A stretch of 64,000 nt of DNA from Bacillus sp. S3 (GTDB taxonomy: Bacteria > Bacillota > Bacilli > Bacillales > Cytobacillaceae). Shown here piece by piece: positions 17,723 through 28,157 of the stretch (positions within the stretch are counted from its first letter, which is position 1; the number at the start of each line of letters is the position of its first letter). Both the position numbers and the translations under genes were made by a program. The stretch is from positions 617,501-681,500 of the forward strand of contig NZ_CP039727.1 in assembly GCF_005154805.1 (NCBI RefSeq), given 5' to 3'. The notes below the pieces were generated by a model, which worked only from the letters and a program-made list of their open reading frames with translations, did not search any database and had not been told where the DNA came from.

Positions 17723-18103
17723 TTGATTCCTAATCTGGATGGAACGAAGCCGATCTATATCCAACTATCGGAGTGGCTGGAAAATGAGATCTTGAACGGT
17801 AATTTTGAAAGCGATCAAAAGATTTACTCCCAGTATCAGCTTGCAGAGATTTTTAATATTAACCCGGCAACTGCCGCGAAGGGACTGAATATTTTGGCGG
17901 ATGAGCAGATTTTATATAAAAAGCGCGGGCTTGGGATGTTTATTACAAGCAATGCGAAAGACACAATCCTTAAGAAGCGAAAAAACCAAACCTTAAAAAG
18001 GCTAGTACGTGATATTGTTGCGGAAGCAGGACGGCTCCAGGTAAGTAAAGAGGAATTAATCGAAATGATCAAAGCGGCTGACACTGGGGAGGCAGAGAAA
18101 TGA
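17723..18103 (+). CDS. GntR-family (YtrA-type) transcriptional repressor
   Basis: A 126-residue regulator. An N-terminal winged helix (about 8-75: PIYIQLSEWLENEILNG, QLAEIFNINPATAAKGLNIL, RGLGMFI) is followed by a short helical tail of about 45 residues, as in the YtrA subfamily that controls adjacent ABC transporters. GGAGG at 17712-17716 fits the TTG at 17723; the ATG at 17699 is upstream of that ribosome site. The stop overlaps the next gene by four bases. It probably represses its own operon through the 17677-17696 palindrome. The inducing signal (cell-envelope stress or an antibiotic) is inferred from the family only. Confidence 0.82.
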   Translation: MIPNLDGTKPIYIQLSEWLENEILNGNFESDQKIYSQYQLAEIFNINPATAAKGLNILADEQILYKKRGLGMFITSNAKDTILKKRKNQTLKRLVRDIVAEAGRLQVSKEELIEMIKAADTGEAEK

Positions 18104-19002
18104 GTGTAATCGAATGCAACGATTTGACAAAGGTGTATGGTGGAACAAAAGCGGTAAACAATCTTTCCTTCAAAATCGAAGAAAATAAAATGACCGGTCT
18201 CATCGGCAGAAATGGTGCCGGGAAAACAACACTGCTCAACATGATTGCTGGTTTGGTAAAAGAAACGGCTGGAGAACTGAAGGTTTTTTCCGAAAGTCCC
18301 TTTAATAGTCTGCAAGTTTCAGCCAATGTCATGTTTATTCATGACCAAATGAATTTACCGACTGCCTTAAATCTTAAGGAATTACTAGAAACGGCAGCAA
18401 GCTTTTATCCCAATTGGGACCGCGAGTTGGCAGGCCGCCTTTTTGATTATTTCTCCTTCAATCCACTGCAGCATTATAACGGACTTTCAAAAGGAATGAA
18501 GAGTACGTTTAACATGATAGTAGGCTTATCTGCCCGGACACCGTTAACACTTTTTGATGAACCGACTTCAGGGATGGATGCGGCAGTAAGAAAGGATTTC
18601 TACCGCGCCTTACTGAAGGATTACATTGCCTATCCACGCAGCATCATTATTTCCAGCCACCACTTAAATGAAATCGAGGACATACTCGAAGATATTCTAC
18701 TCGTAAAAGAGGGGAAAGCACTTCTTCATATGCCTGTTGCCGATTTAAAGGAATGGGCAATTGGGCTCCAAGGGAAAAAAGCTATTATCAATGAATGGAC
18801 ACAGAACGAGGAAGTTATTTATACAAAAAGCATCGGCCTTGAACAGTCGTACGTTGTCGTAAGGAATCATTTTTCCGAAACAGACTTGCAGCGGGCCAAT
18901 CATGCTGGGATTGACCTCACACCAGTTACAGCAAGTGACCTATGTGTCTATTTAACTAGCAAAACGAAGGGGGGAATTGATGATGTCTTTAACAAGGGTT
19001 AG
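18100..19002 (+). CDS. ABC transporter ATPase of a YtrB-like exporter
   Basis: A 300-residue ATP-binding protein with Walker A GRNGAGKT (about 34-41), a divergent signature LSKGMKS (in place of LSGGQ), Walker B LTLFDEPTSGMD and the switch segment IISSHHLNEIEDI. The C-terminal ~85 residues are a regulatory extension. The LSKGMK signature is common in the GntR-linked exporter ATPases of Firmicutes. It is translationally coupled to the regulator (ATGA overlap) and overlaps the next permease gene. Confidence 0.87.
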   Translation: MSVIECNDLTKVYGGTKAVNNLSFKIEENKMTGLIGRNGAGKTTLLNMIAGLVKETAGELKVFSESPFNSLQVSANVMFIHDQMNLPTALNLKELLETAASFYPNWDRELAGRLFDYFSFNPLQHYNGLSKGMKSTFNMIVGLSARTPLTLFDEPTSGMDAAVRKDFYRALLKDYIAYPRSIIISSHHLNEIEDILEDILLVKEGKALLHMPVADLKEWAIGLQGKKAIINEWTQNEEVIYTKSIGLEQSYVVVRNHFSETDLQRANHAGIDLTPVTASDLCVYLTSKTKGGIDDVFNKG

Positions 19003-19732
19003 TCTGACCGATATAGTAAAAAAGCAATTTGTTTATAAGATGAAGGCTTACAGCCAGGTATTTATGTCACTGATGTTTCTCCAATTGTTAGCCGTTTTTT
19101 TCTCATTGAACGGTGTGGGGGGGATGGGCGCCGGCAGTGGGAGTGTTGAAATACAAGTGAAGTATTTTTCACCTGATTATGTTGCGGCCTTTACGATGCT
19201 GTGGGGGTTTATTACCGCCATCCTTATTACCACAAAGGCATATCGATACGATGACTTCGTATTTGTAACCAATCGGATCAGCAGCAATCTGTCCAATGCA
19301 GTATTTTTACTAACGGCTAGTGTCATTGGCGGGATCACCGCGATGTTGTCGTCGTATTTATTAAAAGTGATTGTTTATTATTTTATAAGTGATGTATCGA
19401 TAAATAGCTCCGCAGTTTTAGCTGCGCCAATGGAATTGCTCTTGGGCATATTCTCTACATTGCTATACGTCTTCCTTTTTTGTGCGTTAGGTTATTTAGT
19501 TGGCACGCTTGTCCAGATTAGTAAGGCATTCACTGTCTTGTTACCGGCGGTTTTTTTCGGGGGATTAATCTTTGATGGTCTAAGGGGGAAATCGGGGGCT
19601 GTCGCATATGTATTTGAGTTTTTCTTTACCGAGTCATCATTAACACTATTTTTTGTAAAAATAATTGTTGCGGCAGGATTGTTATTTTCTGGAACATTTG
19701 TATTGTCGAATAGATTGGAGGTCAGAGCATGA
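18980..19732 (+). CDS. Membrane permease subunit of the GntR-linked ABC transporter
   Basis: About 250 residues with six predicted membrane helices (LMFLQLLAVFFSLNGVG; FTMLWGFITAILIT; AVFLLTASVIGGITAML and others). There are no sequence motifs beyond the general ABC-2 type layout. The ribosome site AAGGGGGG serves the ATGs at 18980 or 18983. The gene overlaps the ATPase gene by about 20 bases and the next gene by four. Its role is inferred from hydrophobicity and from its position between the ATPase and another membrane protein. Confidence 0.75.
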   Translation: MMSLTRVSLTDIVKKQFVYKMKAYSQVFMSLMFLQLLAVFFSLNGVGGMGAGSGSVEIQVKYFSPDYVAAFTMLWGFITAILITTKAYRYDDFVFVTNRISSNLSNAVFLLTASVIGGITAMLSSYLLKVIVYYFISDVSINSSAVLAAPMELLLGIFSTLLYVFLFCALGYLVGTLVQISKAFTVLLPAVFFGGLIFDGLRGKSGAVAYVFEFFFTESSLTLFFVKIIVAAGLLFSGTFVLSNRLEVRA

Positions 19733-20445
19733 TGGCAATGCTACCTCTAATGCTAATTGCTATTATCGTCATCGCCTTGGCAATTTTAACAGCTAGGACC
19801 ATGAACAGACATGGGAACAGGAAAGGTAAGTATTCCTACAGTCGTCGCGTTCGCTTACTATTCAGCGGATATATGGCTGTCCTATTGATCTGTGTTGTTT
19901 TGGACACTGTCCATCCCGTAAACACAGTAGAAGGGTGGAAAAAGGTTGATACGGAGGAGCTTGACAAGGAAAGCAATGACTTGTACGATGCAGCGCTTGC
20001 GGGAGAAATTGCTCACGTGGACAGTAAGTTTCTTCGGGAAAAATGGAGTTTCGATTACAACGGACCCCAGCTTGACGTGGCCTGGGTCGAAGATGATTAC
20101 GTAAATATATCTGTCTTCGTGGAAAGGAAGAAAAGTAATGATGGTAAAATCGAAGCGGTCTTCTATCAAACAAGATCAAGTGTGAATGGAATGGAGATAA
20201 CAGACTACACCAATCCACCAAGTCTGGAGATGGCGAAGGATGAACTGTTTCTTAGAAATCCGAAGATCAGTAAATTTGAATTCGCAGAGTTTACAAATGT
20301 ATTTTCTGTCAAACAATTTACCGGAGAGAACTTTTTTTCACATCACTCCGAGTTTTCCGGGGATCAAAGCATCTTATACATGCGAATTCCCAAGGACTTA
20401 GAACTAAATGACAAAACTGGCATCAACCTAAATTATGTTGAGTAA
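19729..20445 (+). CDS. Membrane-anchored protein of the ytr-like operon, unknown function
   Basis: A 238-residue protein that I do not recognise. It has two N-terminal membrane helices (about 3-22 and 46-64) joined by a basic loop, then about 170 residues that should face outside. These have a beta-rich pattern with WAVEDDYVNISVFVERKK-like strands and acidic stretches. It is coupled to the permease by an ATGATG overlap, with GGAGG upstream, and is the last gene of the operon. It may be an accessory or sensory partner of the exporter; this is inference from position. Confidence 0.7.
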   Translation: MMAMLPLMLIAIIVIALAILTARTMNRHGNRKGKYSYSRRVRLLFSGYMAVLLICVVLDTVHPVNTVEGWKKVDTEELDKESNDLYDAALAGEIAHVDSKFLREKWSFDYNGPQLDVAWVEDDYVNISVFVERKKSNDGKIEAVFYQTRSSVNGMEITDYTNPPSLEMAKDELFLRNPKISKFEFAEFTNVFSVKQFTGENFFSHHSEFSGDQSILYMRIPKDLELNDKTGINLNYVE

Positions 20446-20479
20446 TGGAGTTTCCTCTTAAAAATCCATACAGGTAGAA

Positions 20480-20508
20480 GGGCAGAATTTGATTCTGCTC
20501 TTTTTATT
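20480..20508 (+). terminator. Terminator of the GntR/ABC operon
   Basis: GCAGAAT (20482-20488) pairs with ATTCTGC (20492-20498), extended by outer G-T and G-C pairs, followed by TTTTTATTTTT. Confidence 0.85.
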
Positions 20509-20533
20509 TTTAGTAAATTTTTTAGTAAAATAT

Positions 20534-20581
20534 TTGAATTATTTTACTGAGGGAGGTAAAATGGGTTTGTAAACAATTGCT
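20534..20581 (+). promoter_or_regulatory. galK promoter with operator-like palindrome at the start point
   Basis: TTGAAT (20534-20539) and TAAAAT (20557-20562) are 17 bases apart. TTGT-AA-ACAA lies at the predicted start (20567-20576), inside a degenerate cre-like stretch (20568-20581). It could bind the LacI-type regulator encoded downstream, or CcpA. Confidence 0.6.
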
Positions 20582-20623
20582 AGAATAGATTGTTAGATAC
20601 CTGGTGAATTGGAGGATAACATA

Positions 20624-21793
20624 ATGAATATTTCTACATTAAAAACAATATTCCAAGACTTATTTCAGGCTAAACATGAAAGGGTTTTCTTTGCCCCGGG
20701 CCGGATTAATTTAATTGGTGAACATACGGATTATAATGGCGGCCACGTGTTTCCGTGTGCGATAACATATGGAACCTATGCGGTTGCGAGGAAGCGTGAG
20801 GACAGAATAGTCCGCTTGTACTCCGTTAACTTCCCTGGCAAAGGGATTATTGAAATGGATTTAAACCTGCTAGATTACGATATAGAACATAATTGGGCCA
20901 ATTATCCAAAGGGGATGATTCGCTACATTCTAGAAGCCGGGTATGAAATTCCAACGGGCTTTGATTGCGTCATTCACGGAGATATACCGAATGGTGCAGG
21001 GCTTTCCTCTTCAGCTTCAATCGAATTATTAATAGGAGTTCTTATTGATGGCTTGTATAAATTAAACATTCCGCGACTGGACCTAATTAAGCTTGGAAAA
21101 AAGGTTGAAAATGAATTTATCGGTGTCAACAGTGGCATCATGGATCAATTTGCAATTGGGATGGGTAAGAAAAATGCAGGTATTTTACTAGATTGTCAGA
21201 GTCTTAAATATGAATATGCACCGATAGAGCTGGAAAATCACAAAATTATCATTATGAATACAAACAAGCGCAGGGAGCTGGCAGATTCCAAATACAATGA
21301 GCGAAGAGCAGAATGTGAGGCTGCACTCGCACAGCTTCAGCAAAGACTGCAGATTGAAGCCCTTGGGCAGCTTTCTGAAAAAGAGTTTGATGAATATCAA
21401 CATGTAATAACCAATGAAACCGTTCGGAAACGGGCGAAGCATGCAGTTTATGAGAATATAAGAACATTGAAGGCTTTAGAGGAACTGAATGCGGGAAAAT
21501 TAAAGGCGTTTGGCCAATTGATGAATCAATCCCATCAATCATTAAGGGATGATTACGAAGTGACCGGAATCGAGCTTGATTGTTTAGTTGAAGCCGCTTG
21601 GAACCAGCCGGGAGTGATTGGTGCCCGTATGACGGGGGCGGGATTTGGCGGCTGTGCGATCGCCATTGTGGCCAATGAGGAAGTGGAACATTTTATTGCT
21701 AATGTGGGTGCCGATTACCTCAGTAAGATTGGTTATAAGGCTGATTTTTACGTAGCCAGCATTGGGGACGGAGCAAAAGAAATTGAACTTTAG
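20624..21793 (+). CDS. galK: Galactokinase
   Basis: A 389-residue GHMP kinase. The galactokinase signature GRINLIGEHTDYNGG, the ATP-binding motif GAGLSSSAS and the C-terminal TGAGFGGCAIAI are all present. It phosphorylates galactose at C1 in the Leloir pathway. The ATG at 20624 follows GGAGGATAACATA. It is first in a galK-galT-galM-regulator cluster; no galE lies in this window. The promoter carries an operator-like palindrome, consistent with induction by galactose. Confidence 0.96.
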   Translation: MNISTLKTIFQDLFQAKHERVFFAPGRINLIGEHTDYNGGHVFPCAITYGTYAVARKREDRIVRLYSVNFPGKGIIEMDLNLLDYDIEHNWANYPKGMIRYILEAGYEIPTGFDCVIHGDIPNGAGLSSSASIELLIGVLIDGLYKLNIPRLDLIKLGKKVENEFIGVNSGIMDQFAIGMGKKNAGILLDCQSLKYEYAPIELENHKIIIMNTNKRRELADSKYNERRAECEAALAQLQQRLQIEALGQLSEKEFDEYQHVITNETVRKRAKHAVYENIRTLKALEELNAGKLKAFGQLMNQSHQSLRDDYEVTGIELDCLVEAAWNQPGVIGARMTGAGFGGCAIAIVANEEVEHFIANVGADYLSKIGYKADFYVASIGDGAKEIEL

Positions 21794-21814
21794 ATTGTCA
21801 CAGGGGATGATAGT

Positions 21815-23302
21815 ATGATTAACCAATTAGTTCAACAATTGATAAACCAAGCACTTTCTGTCCAATTAATCGAACGGGAGGACGAAATTTATGCCCGGAA
21901 TCAAGTTCTGTCACTGCTGCAATTAGCGGAGTATAGGGAAATTGAAGGTTCCGAAAGCATTGCTCAAGAAATCCCTGATTTACTGGACCAAATCGTTGAC
22001 TACGCTTGCAAGCATGGAATTATTGAGGACCTATTTGATGAAAAGGAAATTTTTTCAAGTAAGATTATGAATTGTTTTATCGCCCGACCGTCTAGTGTGA
22101 ATCAGCTTTTTTACAGAAAATATGAACAGAATCCACAGGTGGCGACAAAGTATTTTTACCACTTAAGTAAAAATAGCAACTACATCCAGATGAAGCGCAT
22201 CCGTCAAAATATTGAGTACAAAGCCGCAACGGAATATGGTGATTTGGACATTACCATTAATTTATCAAAGCCAGAAAAAGATCCGAAGAGTATCGCGCTG
22301 GAGCGTGCAGTCCAAAAAACAAACTATCCGAAATGCCTGCTATGTATAGAAAATGAGGGATATGCAGGAAGAATCGGCCATCCTGCCCGTTCCAATCATC
22401 GGATGATTCGAGTGAATTTATTGGATGAGAATTGGTATCTGCAATATTCTCCCTATGGTTACTACAACGAGCATTGTATTGTGTTATCGGAAAACCATAC
22501 GGATATGAAAATCAGCCCATCAACGTTCGCAAGGCTCCTATCCTTCGTGGAGCAGTTCCCGCATTACTTTTTGGGATCGAATGCTGATATTCCGATTGTC
22601 GGCGGCTCAATTTTGTCACATGAACACTACCAAGGTGGAAATTATCAATTTGCGATGGCGAAGGCGAAGAATGATTGGAGCTTTACCATCGCGGGATTTC
22701 CGAATGTGCAATGTGCCGTTGTTAAATGGCCAATGTCAGTGATTCGTCTGCGTTCAGGAGAAATTAGCTCGCTTGTGGATGCTGGTGCTCACATTTTAGC
22801 TAAATGGAAAAATTACAGTGATGAAACGGTTGGCATTTTGGCGATGTCGGGCGAGACCCCGCACAACACCATCACGCCGATTGCCCGCAAAAATGGAAAC
22901 CTTTTTGAAATGGATTTGGTTCTTCGCAATAACCGGACAAGCGAAGAGCATCCGCTGGGCATCTTCCACCCACATGCCGATGTTCACCATATTAAAAAGG
23001 AAAATATCGGTTTGATTGAAGTAATGGGGTTGGCAGTATTACCAGCACGCCTAAAAGTGGAACTTGATGAGGTGGCGAACTTCATCCTAGGAAAAACAAC
23101 GGTGGTCGCCGATTACCATTTGAATTGGGCAGAAGAATTAAAGGGATGCTATCAGGATGTTGGTAACGTGGTCAATGTGGAATCGTTTGTCAGAGAAGAA
23201 GTTGGGAAAAAGTTTCTAAGAGTACTAGAGGATGCCGGTGTATTTAAGCGGGATGAAGCAGGGACTGCTGCGTTCAAGCGGTTTATCCAGGCCTTATCAT
23301 AA
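21815..23302 (+). CDS. galT: UDP-glucose--hexose-1-phosphate uridylyltransferase (type 2)
   Basis: A 495-residue protein of the Firmicute-type GalT family, which is longer than and distinct from the Gram-negative enzyme. The motif GGSILSHEHYQGG supplies the active-site histidine region, and CLLCIENEGYAGR is typical of the family. It transfers UMP from UDP-glucose to galactose-1-phosphate. It starts 21 bases after galK with GGGG before the ATG and is followed by a tandem-repeat spacer before galM. Confidence 0.95.
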   Translation: MINQLVQQLINQALSVQLIEREDEIYARNQVLSLLQLAEYREIEGSESIAQEIPDLLDQIVDYACKHGIIEDLFDEKEIFSSKIMNCFIARPSSVNQLFYRKYEQNPQVATKYFYHLSKNSNYIQMKRIRQNIEYKAATEYGDLDITINLSKPEKDPKSIALERAVQKTNYPKCLLCIENEGYAGRIGHPARSNHRMIRVNLLDENWYLQYSPYGYYNEHCIVLSENHTDMKISPSTFARLLSFVEQFPHYFLGSNADIPIVGGSILSHEHYQGGNYQFAMAKAKNDWSFTIAGFPNVQCAVVKWPMSVIRLRSGEISSLVDAGAHILAKWKNYSDETVGILAMSGETPHNTITPIARKNGNLFEMDLVLRNNRTSEEHPLGIFHPHADVHHIKKENIGLIEVMGLAVLPARLKVELDEVANFILGKTTVVADYHLNWAEELKGCYQDVGNVVNVESFVREEVGKKFLRVLEDAGVFKRDEAGTAAFKRFIQALS

Positions 23303-23390
23303 CTTTTTTCTCAAATATTTATCGACTGTTGTAGGTGAATGTCAAAAGTAACTTAAGTTTAGGTGAATTCCTAATTGATATCCAGTAAAT

Positions 23391-23484
23391 GTCGTAAGTT
23401 TTGAAAAATAGGTTGTAAGTGCCTAAAAATACGTTTTAAATACTAAAAAACATGTCATAAGTACTCAGAAACATGTAATAAGGG
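23391..23484 (+). repeat. Degenerate 21-base tandem repeat between galT and galM
   Basis: Four consecutive 21-base units start at 23391, 23412, 23433 and 23454, with a partial fifth at 23475. Each begins GT(C/T/A)NTAAG- or GTTTTAAA-like and ends in an A-rich core plus ATA/CAT. Weaker resemblance continues upstream towards 23340. There are no spacers, so it is not a CRISPR. It fills most of the 190-base galT-galM gap. Confidence 0.7.
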
Positions 23485-23495
23485 AGTGAGAGTCA

Positions 23496-24554
23496 TTGAA
23501 ATTAGTAGATAAAGTATTCGGCCTGTATGCTGGTGAGACTGTGATCGAGTATTCACTCGTTAACGATTCCGGAATGACCGTTTCTTTTCTGAATTACGGT
23601 TGTGTGATAACGGAGATTATTGTCCCGGACCGTCACGGAAACTTTGAAAATGTTGTCCTTGGCTTTGATGAGTTAGAGGACTATCTGGAATTGTCGCCAT
23701 ACTTTGGGGCGGTAGTAGGCAGAGTGGCAGGAAGAATTAAGGGTGCCAGGTTTGAACTGGATGGAAAAGAATACCTGCTTGCTGAAAATGAACATCCCAA
23801 CCATTTACATGGCGGTAGAAAAGGCTTTAGTTCAGTGATTTGGCAAGCGGAGAAAATAGAGACTGAGCAAGCTGTGGGTGTGAAGTTTTTCTATCAAAGT
23901 CCAAATGGTGAAGAGGGATATCCAGGTAATTTGGACACGAATGTTACCTATCTTTTAAACAATAAAAATGAATTTAAAATTACCTTTGAAGGAAAAACAG
24001 ATCAAACAACCATCGTTAATTTAACCAATCATTCCTATTTTAATTTGAGCGGGAATTTAAAAATGGATTGTACGGAACATATTCTTCAACTTGAAAGTGA
24101 TCGTTTTTTAGAGTTGGCTCCTGACCTAATTCCCACAGGTCAAATGCTTAAGACTAAGAATACCCCGTTTGACTTTCAGCACGGCCGCCGTTTAAATGCT
24201 GGAAGAAGTTCGACACATCCACAAAATGTCCTTGTAGGGAACGGTTATGATCACCCGCTTATTTTCACGAATAAGGGTGAAAATCAGATTGTCTTAACTG
24301 ACGAAGAAAGCGGACGGACGTTATTGGTGACGACAAACCAGCCATGCGTGGTTCTGTATACAGCGAATCAATTAGAAGCTCCCTATTCGATCATGGGTGT
24401 TCGGGCGAGAAACTATTTGGGAGTTTGCCTTGAAACACAGGGGCTGCCTGATGCGATTCATCATCCGGAGTTTCCAACTACCATTTTAAAGCCAGAGGAA
24501 GTATACTATTCCACAACGACGTATCGTTTTTTTGCAAACACATTAGGAGACTGA
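23496..24554 (+). CDS. galM: Aldose 1-epimerase (mutarotase)
   Basis: A 352-residue galactose mutarotase-fold protein. The catalytic-region motifs ENEHPNHLHGGRKGF and TNHSYFNLSG (His) and the C-terminal glutamate in LGVCLETQGLPDA are present. It interconverts the alpha and beta anomers of galactose before phosphorylation. The TTG at 23496 is preceded by AGGGAGTGAGAG at usable distance; no better start is in frame. It ends three bases before the regulator gene. Confidence 0.93.
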   Translation: MKLVDKVFGLYAGETVIEYSLVNDSGMTVSFLNYGCVITEIIVPDRHGNFENVVLGFDELEDYLELSPYFGAVVGRVAGRIKGARFELDGKEYLLAENEHPNHLHGGRKGFSSVIWQAEKIETEQAVGVKFFYQSPNGEEGYPGNLDTNVTYLLNNKNEFKITFEGKTDQTTIVNLTNHSYFNLSGNLKMDCTEHILQLESDRFLELAPDLIPTGQMLKTKNTPFDFQHGRRLNAGRSSTHPQNVLVGNGYDHPLIFTNKGENQIVLTDEESGRTLLVTTNQPCVVLYTANQLEAPYSIMGVRARNYLGVCLETQGLPDAIHHPEFPTTILKPEEVYYSTTTYRFFANTLGD

Positions 24555-25547
<993 letters not shown>

Positions 25548-25551
25548 ACAC

Positions 25552-25582
25552 AAACCCGCCTACATGTTTAGGTGGGTTTTGC
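25552..25582 (+). terminator. Terminator of the gal operon
   Basis: AAACCC-G-CCTA and TTAGG-T-GGGTTTT form a stem around CATGT and end in a T run, a few bases after the regulator stop. Confidence 0.8.
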
Positions 25583-25627
25583 TATTGTCGATTTTTAGGA
25601 TGTTCCGTATAATGTTTGTATCTATAT

Positions 25628-25641
25628 TGGTAACGGTTACA
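25628..25641 (+). promoter_or_regulatory. cre/GalR-like operator upstream of the sugar-sensor operon
   Basis: TGGTAACGGTTACA contains the perfect palindrome GTAAC-G-GTTAC and fits the CcpA cre consensus with one mismatch. It lies 34 bases before the first start codon and could instead serve the neighbouring LacI-type regulator. Confidence 0.6.
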
Positions 25642-25674
25642 ATATTTGGCAAGCTTAGTGATTGGGGGTAGGGT

Positions 25675-26676
25675 ATGGGCAGGTATTCAATTATGGCGTA
25701 TACGTTTGGTGCTTTATTTTTTATTGTCAGTTTCTCATTTTCCATTTTTTATGGTGTTAAGGTCGTGACCCATGACTTGCCAAGTGAGAAAACTTCGCTG
25801 GAAAAGTATCGCTATCATTTTGTGCTTGTTCCAGAGGAGCTCGATAATGAGTATTGGCGGCTTGTAGAAAAAGGGGCAAAGGCTGCGGCCAATGATTACG
25901 GGATTGTGCTGGAGTATGTCGGACCAAAACAATCCAATATTGATGATCATTTAAAAACAATCGAAATGTCGGTGGCCTCTAAAGTAGACGGCATTATGAC
26001 ACAGGGGTTAAGTGATGAGCAATTTACCCCATTAATTAATCGAGTCATTGAGAAGGGGATTCCAGTTATTACTGTCGATACCGATGCCTCCAATAGTAAG
26101 CGGATGGCCTATATTGGAACGGATAATTATTATTCCGGCTATTTAGCGGGAAAGGCCTTGATTGCCGATACAAAGGGAAAGGCCAATGTGGCGATCATAA
26201 CAGGCAGCTTTTACAAGAATCATCAAATCCAACGGGTAAAGGGTTTTGAAGATGCTGTTAAAGCAGAAAAAGACATCAAGATCATTGATATACAAGAATC
26301 AGATATTAGCAGAGTTATAGCAGCGGAAAAGGCTTATCAAATTCTCCAGGAACACCCTGAGGTCAATGCCTTTTATGGGACAAGTGCCCTTGATGGGATT
26401 GGGATTGCCCAAGTGGTGAAGAAATATAAAAAGAACGACCAAATCTATATCATGGGATTTGATACATTACCGGAAACACTTGAGTACATTCGCAAAGGGA
26501 TGATTAATGCCACTGTTGTCCAAGAGCCGTATGAAATGGGCTATGAAGCAGTGAAAATGATGATCGATTTAATCGAAGGGAAGAAAGTGCCTTCCGTCAT
26601 TCATACAAATACAAAGATTTTGAGGGTAGAAGATTTACCGCCAGGGCATCCTGATCGAATGGAGGAGAGACAGTAA
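25675..26676 (+). CDS. Membrane-anchored sugar-binding protein of a sensory system
   Basis: A 333-residue periplasmic-binding-protein type 1 (RbsB/MglB class) protein. Instead of a lipobox it has an uncleaved N-terminal membrane anchor (about 7-28). The binding domain carries [34 protein letters not shown] and [18 protein letters not shown]. It starts with GGGGGTAGGG before the ATG and shares a base (TAATG) with the kinase gene that follows. This layout (anchored binding protein, YesM-type kinase, YesN-type regulator) matches sensory systems such as XylFII-LytS of clostridia. The protein therefore probably senses an extracellular sugar, likely galactose given mglBAC downstream, rather than importing it. 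Confidence 0.85.
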   Translation: MGRYSIMAYTFGALFFIVSFSFSIFYGVKVVTHDLPSEKTSLEKYRYHFVLVPEELDNEYWRLVEKGAKAAANDYGIVLEYVGPKQSNIDDHLKTIEMSVASKVDGIMTQGLSDEQFTPLINRVIEKGIPVITVDTDASNSKRMAYIGTDNYYSGYLAGKALIADTKGKANVAIITGSFYKNHQIQRVKGFEDAVKAEKDIKIIDIQESDISRVIAAEKAYQILQEHPEVNAFYGTSALDGIGIAQVVKKYKKNDQIYIMGFDTLPETLEYIRKGMINATVVQEPYEMGYEAVKMMIDLIEGKKVPSVIHTNTKILRVEDLPPGHPDRMEERQ

Positions 26677-28157
26677 TGTTATTTCGAATTAGGTCGAAAC
26701 TGCTCCTTTATTTCATCGTCCTGGTCGTATTGCTAACTTCCGTTGGCTTGTTTTTTTACAACAGCAGTGAAAAACTAGTCAATGAATATGATGATAGCTT
26801 CGAGCGATTTTTGCTGTTAAATGATATCTCGCAAAGAACGAACTTAATTACCGAAAAGCTGCATGCGTATATATTAGATAAAGAAGAATCCTATTTGGAA
26901 GACTATCGAAAAGAAAAAGTAAAGCTGATCAACGATCAAAAAAGACTATATCAAGAAATGGATACGAGTGATATTACCCTCATCAATTATAAAAATATGA
27001 TTGATAGTTTTATAGATGAATGTGATGCCACAGTGGGGGCCTTCCAAAAGGACGATATTAATCACTACTCGAGCCATTTTAATGAAGTACTGAAAATCGC
27101 CTCTTTCCTGCAGGAGAGTACACTGGCACTGTTAAATAATAAATTGACCGATTATCAAAAGTTCTATGATCAAATGGAACAACAAAACCATTATTATAAG
27201 CTCATGTCGATATCCTTGTTTACAGCGGCGTTTTTCTTAAGCACCTTGTTAGCGCTTTGGATTTCAGGCGGGATAACGAAGCCGATTAGTCTGTTATCGA
27301 AAGCGGCGAAGGAAATTTCAACAGGAAATTTATCCGGAGAAGATATAAGAATCACAACAAAGGACGAATTAAAGCCATTAACGGAAACGTTCAATCAAAT
27401 GAGAACGAATTTGAGACAGCATGTTATGGAAATTAAACAAAAGTCTGAATTAGATAAGCTTTTAAAGGAATTGGAATTGCGCAGCTTGCAAAATCAAATT
27501 AATCCCCATTTTCTGTTTAACACGTTAAATACAGTTTCAAAAATGGCCTATTTAGAAGAAGCAGAACATACTTCCCGGCTAATTGAAGCGGTAGCGGCCA
27601 TACTTCGGTACAACCTCGGTGATTTAAATAAAGCCTCGACGCTTCGAGAGGAAGTGCGAATCGTGAAGGAGTATTTTTTTATCCAGCAAACCAGGTTTGG
27701 GGAACGCATCCAATTTGTTACGGAAATAGAAGACAATTGTTTAGATATTGAAATACCAAGCTTAATACTGCAGCCCTTGGTTGAAAATGCCTTTATTCAC
27801 GGGGTTGAATCGTATGAAGAAAATGCAGAAATCCGCCTCCATATTTATCGGCATCAAGAACGGATTCACGTGGAGGTTATTGATAATGGAGATGGGATGG
27901 AGGAGGCAGTTAAACATAAACTCCACACCTATATCGAGGGCACCGAAATGGACGAGTCATATGAACCCGAAAAATCAAAAGGTCACTCTACAAGTATTGG
28001 CGTGAAAAATGTGATTAGAAGGCTGCAGCTGTTTTACCAGCGAAACGACATTGTCGAAATCGAATCAGAGTTAGGAAAGGGAACCAATTTTAGACTAACG
28101 ATTCCTACTGTGGTAAAGGGGAGAAATGAGCTTGTTGAAAATTCTTATTGTGGATGA
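26676..28157 (+). CDS. YesM/LytS-type sensor histidine kinase
   Basis: A 493-residue membrane kinase. Two transmembrane helices (about 9-28 and 176-197) enclose a ~145-residue external helical domain. A HAMP domain (about 198-250), the His_kinase domain with His278 in [13 protein letters not shown] and an HATPase domain ([19 protein letters not shown]) follow. This family phosphorylates YesN-like AraC regulators. The external domain probably docks the anchored sugar-binding protein encoded immediately upstream. The ATG overlaps the preceding stop and has GGAGGAGAG. Its 3' end overlaps the regulator gene by about 26-32 bases. Confidence 0.92.
   Translation: MLFRIRSKLLLYFIVLVVLLTSVGLFFYNSSEKLVNEYDDSFERFLLLNDISQRTNLITEKLHAYILDKEESYLEDYRKEKVKLINDQKRLYQEMDTSDITLINYKNMIDSFIDECDATVGAFQKDDINHYSSHFNEVLKIASFLQESTLALLNNKLTDYQKFYDQMEQQNHYYKLMSISLFTAAFFLSTLLALWISGGITKPISLLSKAAKEISTGNLSGEDIRITTKDELKPLTETFNQMRTNLRQHVMEIKQKSELDKLLKELELRSLQNQINPHFLFNTLNTVSKMAYLEEAEHTSRLIEAVAAILRYNLGDLNKASTLREEVRIVKEYFFIQQTRFGERIQFVTEIEDNCLDIEIPSLILQPLVENAFIHGVESYEENAEIRLHIYRHQERIHVEVIDNGDGMEEAVKHKLHTYIEGTEMDESYEPEKSKGHSTSIGVKNVIRRLQLFYQRNDIVEIESELGKGTNFRLTIPTVVKGRNELVENSYCG

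Noticed and set aside
23391..23484. CRISPR-like array between galT and galM
   Set aside because: The 21-base units are contiguous with no unique spacers, they are degenerate, and no cas genes are near.
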